Source: DAIDKA01 sp035503515 (lineage in GTDB: Bacteria; Pseudomonadota; Gammaproteobacteria; Steroidobacterales; Steroidobacteraceae). From it: a DNA stretch of 64,000 nucleotides. The DNA lies in assembly GCA_035503515.1 (NCBI GenBank), contig DATJTJ010000003.1:15777-79776 (forward strand), given 5' to 3'. The notes under the pieces are model-generated. The model ran no database searches and was not told the DNA's origin. It saw only the letters and a list, made by a program, of their open reading frames with translations. How positions within the stretch are numbered: the first letter of the stretch is position 1; the number at the start of each line of letters is the position of its first letter. The position numbers and the translations under genes were made by a program. This document shows positions 59,346 through 64,000 of this stretch, piece by piece.

Positions 59346-61082
59346 GTGACGACGGCGACGACTGCCGAAGTGGTTTACCCGCGCTGGACCGCGGGCCTGC
59401 GGCCGCTGCTGCTGCTGGTGGGCATCGCCGCGGCCGTAGCCGCCGGTGTCACGGTGGTGCTGTGGTCGCGCGGCCCGAATTTCAGCATGCTCTATGCGAA
59501 CCTCGCCGCCGAGGACCAGGCGCAGATCACCCAGGCGCTGGACGCGGCCGCCATCCCCTACCGGCTCGAGGCCGGCTCCAACGGCATCATGGTGCCCTCG
59601 GAGCGGCTGAGCGAGGCGCGCCTGAAGCTCGCCGGGCAGGGACTGCCGAGCGATGACAACGGCTTCGCGCTGATGACCAAGGACCCGGGTCTGGGCGTCA
59701 GCCAGTTCGTGGAGAACGCCCGCTACCAGCACGCCATGGAAACCGAACTCGCGCACACCATCGCGAGCCTGCGACCGGTGGACGGCGCGCGGGTGCATCT
59801 GGCGGTACCGCGCCAGTCCGCCTTCATCCGTGACCAGCGCGATGGCAGCGCCTCGGTATTCGTGCAGCTGAAGGCCGGGCGCCGCCTCGAACAGGAGCAG
59901 GTGCAGGCGATCGTGAACCTGGTCGCCTCCAGCGTGCCGGATCTGCATGCGAACCAGGTCACCGTCATCGATCAGCAGGGACATCTGCTGACCGCGCCGC
60001 AGGGCAACGACGACTCCTCGCTGCGCGAGGAGCATTTCCAGGTCGTGCAGCGCATGGAGGACGACTACGAGCAGCGCATCGAGGCCATCGTGACCCCGAT
60101 CGTCGGCACCGGCCGGGTGCGCGCCCAGGTCGTGGCGCAGGTGGACAATGCCACCACCGAGCAGGCGACCGAGGACTACAAGCCCGGCAGCCAGATCGTC
60201 CGCAGCGAACAGGATTCGCAGTCCAGCAGCCGCGACGGCTCGCAGAACGGCGGTGTGCCGGGCGCGCTGACCAACCAGCCCCCCGCCGCCGGCGTCGCCC
60301 AGCCGCCGCCACCGAACAAGCCGGCGGCGACGCCGACGGCGCCCGTGGCCGGTCAGGCACAGACGCAGGCCACCGCCGATGCCTCGGCGGCCGCCAGCGC
60401 GGCGCCGGACAACGTCACCTCGGCGAGCACGAAGAACTACGAGATCGACCGGACCGTGGCCTACACCCGCCAGCCGGCCGGACAGCTCAAGCGCCTCACG
60501 GTCGCGGTGGTCGTCGATGACATGCCGGTCATCGGCAAGGATGGCAAGCCTGCGAAGGGCCGGCCGCTGACCGATGCCGAGCTGGCCCACATCACCGCGC
60601 TGGTGAAGGATGCCGTCGGCTTCGACGAGGCCCGCGGCGACAGCGTCAACGTCGTGAATGCCTCGTTCCGCAACGATGCGCCGGCGCCGGACACCGAACT
60701 GGAGAAGGTCCCGATGTGGGAGACCCCGATCTTCCGCGACATGGCCAAGCTCGGCGCGGGCGTCATCGTGCTGCTGGTCCTCTCGCTCGCCGTGCTGCGG
60801 CCGATGATCAAGGCGCTGCTGCCGTCGGCGCGCGCGTCGGGTCTGCTGGCGGCTCCCGGCAATACCGTCACCATCGGCGGCGCCGGCGGGCAGGCCTCGG
60901 TGGCGTCCCTCGCCGGTGCGCACCATGGCGCCGGCGCCGAAGCCGGCAACGGTGCCCTCGCGGCGCCGTCCGCCCCGCCGATTCCCTACGAACAGCAGAT
61001 CACCAACGCCCGCGCACTGGTAAACCAGGATCCGAAGCGCGTGGCGCAGGTGGTGAAGAACTGGGTCTCCGTCGATGAGTGA
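59346..61082 (+). CDS. fliF: Flagellar M-ring protein FliF
   Basis: Forms the MS ring in the inner membrane. Transmembrane helix 1 (about residues 22-42), periplasmic ring-building motifs (NFSMLYANL, LPSDDNGFAL, RVHLAVPRQS), a low-complexity Pro/Ala/Gln loop (about 300-355), transmembrane helix 2 (about 465-485) and a cytoplasmic C-terminal tail that binds FliG. 578 aa. GTG start with CGGAG nearby. The 55-base gap after fliE holds no visible promoter. Confidence 0.96.
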   Translation: MTTATTAEVVYPRWTAGLRPLLLLVGIAAAVAAGVTVVLWSRGPNFSMLYANLAAEDQAQITQALDAAAIPYRLEAGSNGIMVPSERLSEARLKLAGQGLPSDDNGFALMTKDPGLGVSQFVENARYQHAMETELAHTIASLRPVDGARVHLAVPRQSAFIRDQRDGSASVFVQLKAGRRLEQEQVQAIVNLVASSVPDLHANQVTVIDQQGHLLTAPQGNDDSSLREEHFQVVQRMEDDYEQRIEAIVTPIVGTGRVRAQVVAQVDNATTEQATEDYKPGSQIVRSEQDSQSSSRDGSQNGGVPGALTNQPPAAGVAQPPPPNKPAATPTAPVAGQAQTQATADASAAASAAPDNVTSASTKNYEIDRTVAYTRQPAGQLKRLTVAVVVDDMPVIGKDGKPAKGRPLTDAELAHITALVKDAVGFDEARGDSVNVVNASFRNDAPAPDTELEKVPMWETPIFRDMAKLGAGVIVLLVLSLAVLRPMIKALLPSARASGLLAAPGNTVTIGGAGGQASVASLAGAHHGAGAEAGNGALAAPSAPPIPYEQQITNARALVNQDPKRVAQVVKNWVSVDE

Positions 61083-62091
61083 CGCCGCACCCCCGGCCGA
61101 GGACGACCGCAGCGGCACCGAGCGTGCCGCGATCCTGCTGTTGACGCTCGGCGAACATGAGGCCGCCCAGGTGCTCAAGCACATGGGCGCCCGCGAAGTC
61201 CAGAAAATCGGAGCTGCCATGGCACAACTGCAGAATGTTTCGCGCGAGGAGGTCAGCAGCGTGCTGCTGGATTTCTCCGACGGCGTGGCACGCCAGACCT
61301 CGGTCGGCGTCGGCGTGGATGAATTCCTGCGCAACGTCATGACCAACGCGCTGGGCGAGGAAAAGGCCGCCAACGTCATCGAGCGCATCAACGTCGGCAT
61401 GCCCAACAAGGGCCTGGAGACGCTGAAGTGGATGGACGCCCGCAGCGTCGCCGAGATCATCCGGACCGAACATCCGCAGATCATCGCCATCGTGCTCGCC
61501 TATCTCGAACCGGACATGGCCGCCGGAGTCATGGCCCAGCTGCCGCAGAATCTGCATGCCGACGTGATGCTGCGGGTGGCGACGCTCGACGGCGTGCAGC
61601 CGGCCGCGCTGTCCGAACTGGACGAAGTCATCGAGAAGAGCTTCGCCGGAACCGGCAGCCGCACCTCCGAGCTTGGCGGCGAGCAGGCGGCGGCCAACAT
61701 CATCAACGCCCTGGAGCCGTCCATCGAGTCGAGCGTCATGGAGCACATCACCAGCATCGACTCGGCGCTCGGCGCCCGCATCCAGGACCTGGTGTTCGTA
61801 TTCGACAACCTCATCGATGTCGACGACCGCGGCCTGCAGGAGATCCTGCGCCAGGTGCAGGGTGATCAGCTGCTGCTGGCGCTCAAGGGCTGCGACGAGC
61901 CGCTGAAGCAGAAGATCTTCAAGAACATGTCGCAGCGCGCGGCCGAGATGCTGCGTGACGACCTGGAAGCCAAGGGCCCGGTGCGGCTCGCCTACGTCGA
62001 GGCGGCACAGAAGGAAATCCTGGCGGTGGCGCGCAAGCTCGCCGAGGAAGGCACGATCGCGCTGGGTGGCAAGGGAGAGGCATTTGTCTGA
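61075..62091 (+). CDS. fliG: Flagellar motor switch protein FliG
   Basis: Rotor protein that interacts with the stators and sets torque and rotation direction. N-terminal FliF-binding domain (GTERAAILLLTLGEHEAA), the central EHPQIIAIVLAYL motif and the C-terminal torque helix region FVFDNLIDVDDRGLQEILRQV are present; 338 aa. It overlaps fliF by eight bases and fliH by eight bases, so translation is coupled across all three. Confidence 0.97.
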   Translation: MSDAAPPAEDDRSGTERAAILLLTLGEHEAAQVLKHMGAREVQKIGAAMAQLQNVSREEVSSVLLDFSDGVARQTSVGVGVDEFLRNVMTNALGEEKAANVIERINVGMPNKGLETLKWMDARSVAEIIRTEHPQIIAIVLAYLEPDMAAGVMAQLPQNLHADVMLRVATLDGVQPAALSELDEVIEKSFAGTGSRTSELGGEQAAANIINALEPSIESSVMEHITSIDSALGARIQDLVFVFDNLIDVDDRGLQEILRQVQGDQLLLALKGCDEPLKQKIFKNMSQRAAEMLRDDLEAKGPVRLAYVEAAQKEILAVARKLAEEGTIALGGKGEAFV

Positions 62092-62773
62092 CAGCAACCG
62101 GACCCGCAGCCCCGTTGCCGAGCGCTGGTCACTGCCCCTGGTCGACGGGCCGATCGTCGGCATGCGCCGCGACTCGCCGCTGCGCGAGCGGGCCCGCGAA
62201 GCCGAGGCGCGCGCGAGCGATGCGGCACGCCAGGCGGAGCAGGACCGCGGCTACGAGGCCGGACTCAAGGCCGCCCAGGCCCAAATGAAATCCCAGACCG
62301 ACGCGCTCAACGCGCGCGTCGCGCGCCTGGATGCCATTCTCAATGCGGTGTCCCGTCCTCTGCCGGAGCTCGAAACGGAGGTCGAACAGCAGCTGGTGCT
62401 GCTGGCACTGGCCGTGGGCAAGCAGATCGCGCGCCGCGAGCTGAAGGCCGATTCGGGCCAGATTGCCGCGCTCATCCGCGAAGCGGTCGGCAGGCTGCCG
62501 GCCGCCGCACGCGACGTGCGGGTGCACCTGCATCCGGAGGACGCCGCGGCGATCGCCGAACGTCTGGCGACTCCCGGGCAGGAGCGCGCCTGGAGCATCG
62601 TGGAAGACCCGACCCTGACGCGCGGCGGCTGCCTCGTGCGCTCGGAGAATTCGCAGATCGACGCCCGGCTCGAGAGCCGCGTCAACGCCATCGTCAGCAG
62701 CATGCTGGGTGAGGAACGCGCCAGTGCGCGCCTGGCCGATCCGTCGGCGGACAGCGGGGTCGCGGACTCATGA
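62084..62773 (+). CDS. fliH: Flagellar assembly protein FliH
   Basis: Stator-like partner and negative regulator of the export ATPase FliI. A charged, Ala/Arg/Glu-rich helical N-terminal half (about residues 35-85) is followed by a globular domain with LALAVGKQIARREL and a C-terminal GGCLVRSENSQIDAR segment typical of FliH. 229 aa from the TTG at 62084, which has GGGAGAGG just upstream. It overlaps fliI by four bases (ATGA). Confidence 0.92.
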   Translation: MSDSNRTRSPVAERWSLPLVDGPIVGMRRDSPLRERAREAEARASDAARQAEQDRGYEAGLKAAQAQMKSQTDALNARVARLDAILNAVSRPLPELETEVEQQLVLLALAVGKQIARRELKADSGQIAALIREAVGRLPAAARDVRVHLHPEDAAAIAERLATPGQERAWSIVEDPTLTRGGCLVRSENSQIDARLESRVNAIVSSMLGEERASARLADPSADSGVADS

Positions 62774-64000
62774 GTACCGCTGAGGCCTCGACCAGCAACA
62801 GCCGGCTGCGGGACGCCCTGGCGCGCTGCGTGCGGCAGGTCGAGCGGCTGCCGCCGCCGCCGGTACAGGGCAGTCTCACGCGGATGGTGGGACTGGCCTT
62901 GGAGGCGGTCGGCTGCCAGGCCAGCATCGGCGACAGCTGCGACGTGATGACCGCGGATGGCAGCAGCATCGAGGCCGAGGTCGTCGGCTTCTCCGGTGAA
63001 CGGCTGTATCTGATGCCCACCGGCGATCCCCACGGCCTGGGTCCCAACGCCCGGGTGGTGCCGCGCCAGCGTGCCGGCAGCGTGCCGGTGGGTCCGCAGC
63101 TGCTCGGGCGGATCATCGACGGCGCCGGCCAGCCCCTGGACGGGCTCGGCCCGCTCAACTGCGAGCAGACGGTGCGCCTCACCGGCGTGCCGATGAATCC
63201 CCTGGGCCGCCAGCCGATCTGCCAATCGCTGGACGTGGGCGTACGCACCATCAACAGCCTGCTCACCGTCGGCCGCGGCCAGCGCATCGGCCTGTTCGCC
63301 GGCAGCGGCGTCGGCAAGAGCGTGCTGCTGGGCATGATGGCGCGGTACACCAGCGCCGACGTGATCGTCGTCGGACTGATCGGCGAGCGCGGCCGTGAAG
63401 TCAAGGAATTCGTGGACCGCATCCTGGGCCCCCGGGACCGCGAGCGCGCCGTGGTGGTGGCCGCACCGGCCGACACGCCGCCGCTGATGCGGCTGCACGG
63501 TGCGTGGCTTGCGACCGCGGTCGCCGAATACTTCCGGGATTGCGGCAAGAGCGTGCTGCTGATCATGGACTCGCTGACGCGCTTCGCCCAGGCGCAGCGT
63601 GAGATCGGGCTCGCCATCGGCGAAGCGCCGGCCACGAAGGGCTATCCGCCTTCGGTGTTCGCGCGGCTGCCGCAGCTGGTGGAGCGCGCCGGCAACGGCC
63701 TGCAGGGCGGCGGTTCGATCACGGCCTTCTACACGGTCCTCGCCGAGGGCGACGACCAGAACGACCCGATCGTGGACGCCGCCCGGGCCATCCTCGATGG
63801 CCACGTCGTGTTGTCGCGCCGGATTGCCGAAAGCGGCCGCTACCCGGCGATCGACGTCGAAGCCTCGGTGTCCCGCGCCATGCACGAGATCGTGCCGCCC
63901 GAACACCAGGAGCTGGCGCGACGCTTCCGCCAGCAGCTCGCGACCTATGAGCAGAACCGGGACCTGAACCCCATCGGCGCCTACCAGCGCGGCAGCGATC
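62770..64000 (+). CDS. fliI: Flagellum-specific ATPase FliI (3' end outside window)
   Basis: Type III export ATPase that unfolds and delivers flagellar substrates, homologous to the F1 beta subunit. Walker A is GLFAGSGVGKSVLLG and Walker B LLIMDSLTRFAQAQRE; the GERGREVKEF segment lies between. About 410 codons are present of the usual 440-460, so only the extreme C-terminus is missing. Coupled to fliH. Confidence 0.97.
   Translation, partial: MSTAEASTSNSRLRDALARCVRQVERLPPPPVQGSLTRMVGLALEAVGCQASIGDSCDVMTADGSSIEAEVVGFSGERLYLMPTGDPHGLGPNARVVPRQRAGSVPVGPQLLGRIIDGAGQPLDGLGPLNCEQTVRLTGVPMNPLGRQPICQSLDVGVRTINSLLTVGRGQRIGLFAGSGVGKSVLLGMMARYTSADVIVVGLIGERGREVKEFVDRILGPRDRERAVVVAAPADTPPLMRLHGAWLATAVAEYFRDCGKSVLLIMDSLTRFAQAQREIGLAIGEAPATKGYPPSVFARLPQLVERAGNGLQGGGSITAFYTVLAEGDDQNDPIVDAARAILDGHVVLSRRIAESGRYPAIDVEASVSRAMHEIVPPEHQELARRFRQQLATYEQNRDLNPIGAYQRGSD

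Overview
The window is GC-rich chromosomal DNA from a gammaproteobacterium. The block purF-cvpA-dedD-folC-accD-truA-fimV-asd, the EF-P/EpmA/EpmB set, a FimX-like c-di-GMP protein, FimV and a FleQ-type flagellar cluster all point that way. The combination of type IV pilus regulators, an atypical PilZ protein beside fliS and a hopanoid locus suggests a Xanthomonadales/Nevskiales-like lineage; this placement is an inference from gene content. Coding density is high, no gap without a gene exceeds 200 bases, and I saw no tRNA, rRNA, insertion sequence, prophage or CRISPR array.

Layout. 1-11.8 kb, minus strand: purF (cut by the window edge), cvpA, a SPOR protein, folC, accD, truA, fimV, asd, aroC, prmB. 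11.8-16 kb: a SCO1-type protein, psd, and the complete EF-P beta-lysylation set (epmA, efp, epmB). 16-18 kb: a FimX-like protein with degenerate GGDEF and EAL motifs. 18-31 kb: a hopanoid/isoprenoid locus in three transcription units. idi-hpnH-ispA plus an LLM flavoprotein run on the minus strand, hpnI-hpnK-hpnL plus a ferritin-like diiron protein on the plus strand, and squalene synthase-shc-hpnG-hpnA on the minus strand in a run of 4-base overlaps. dxs lies further on at 38 kb, so much of the route from the MEP pathway to C35 hopanoids sits within 20 kb.

31-37.5 kb: parC, parE, then a rubrerythrin/Fe-S protein/DUF3501 operon behind a perfect inverted repeat. 37.7-42 kb: xseB, dxs, folE2, and a Ser/Thr kinase fused to a cyclic-nucleotide-binding domain. 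42-49 kb: a glyA-nrdR-ribD-ribE-ribBX-ribH-nusB-thiL operon whose RibA-like half has lost its zinc cysteines. A histone-deacetylase-family gene upstream of it has no ordinary start codon at its expected N-terminus. 50-54 kb: ettA and mprF. 54-64 kb: a flagellar cluster (zinc-ribbon DUF4145-like protein, fliS, PilZ-like protein, two sigma-54 activators, fliEFGHI).

Most unusual points: the diiron protein in the hopanoid operon; one squalene synthase in place of HpnC/D/E; the two flagellar sigma-54 activators, both without their usual N-terminal sensory domain and with no fleS kinase between them; and the apparent ATC start of the deacetylase gene. Promoter calls are by eye and tentative; the sigma-54 site at 57757 and the terminator at 48895 are the most convincing.
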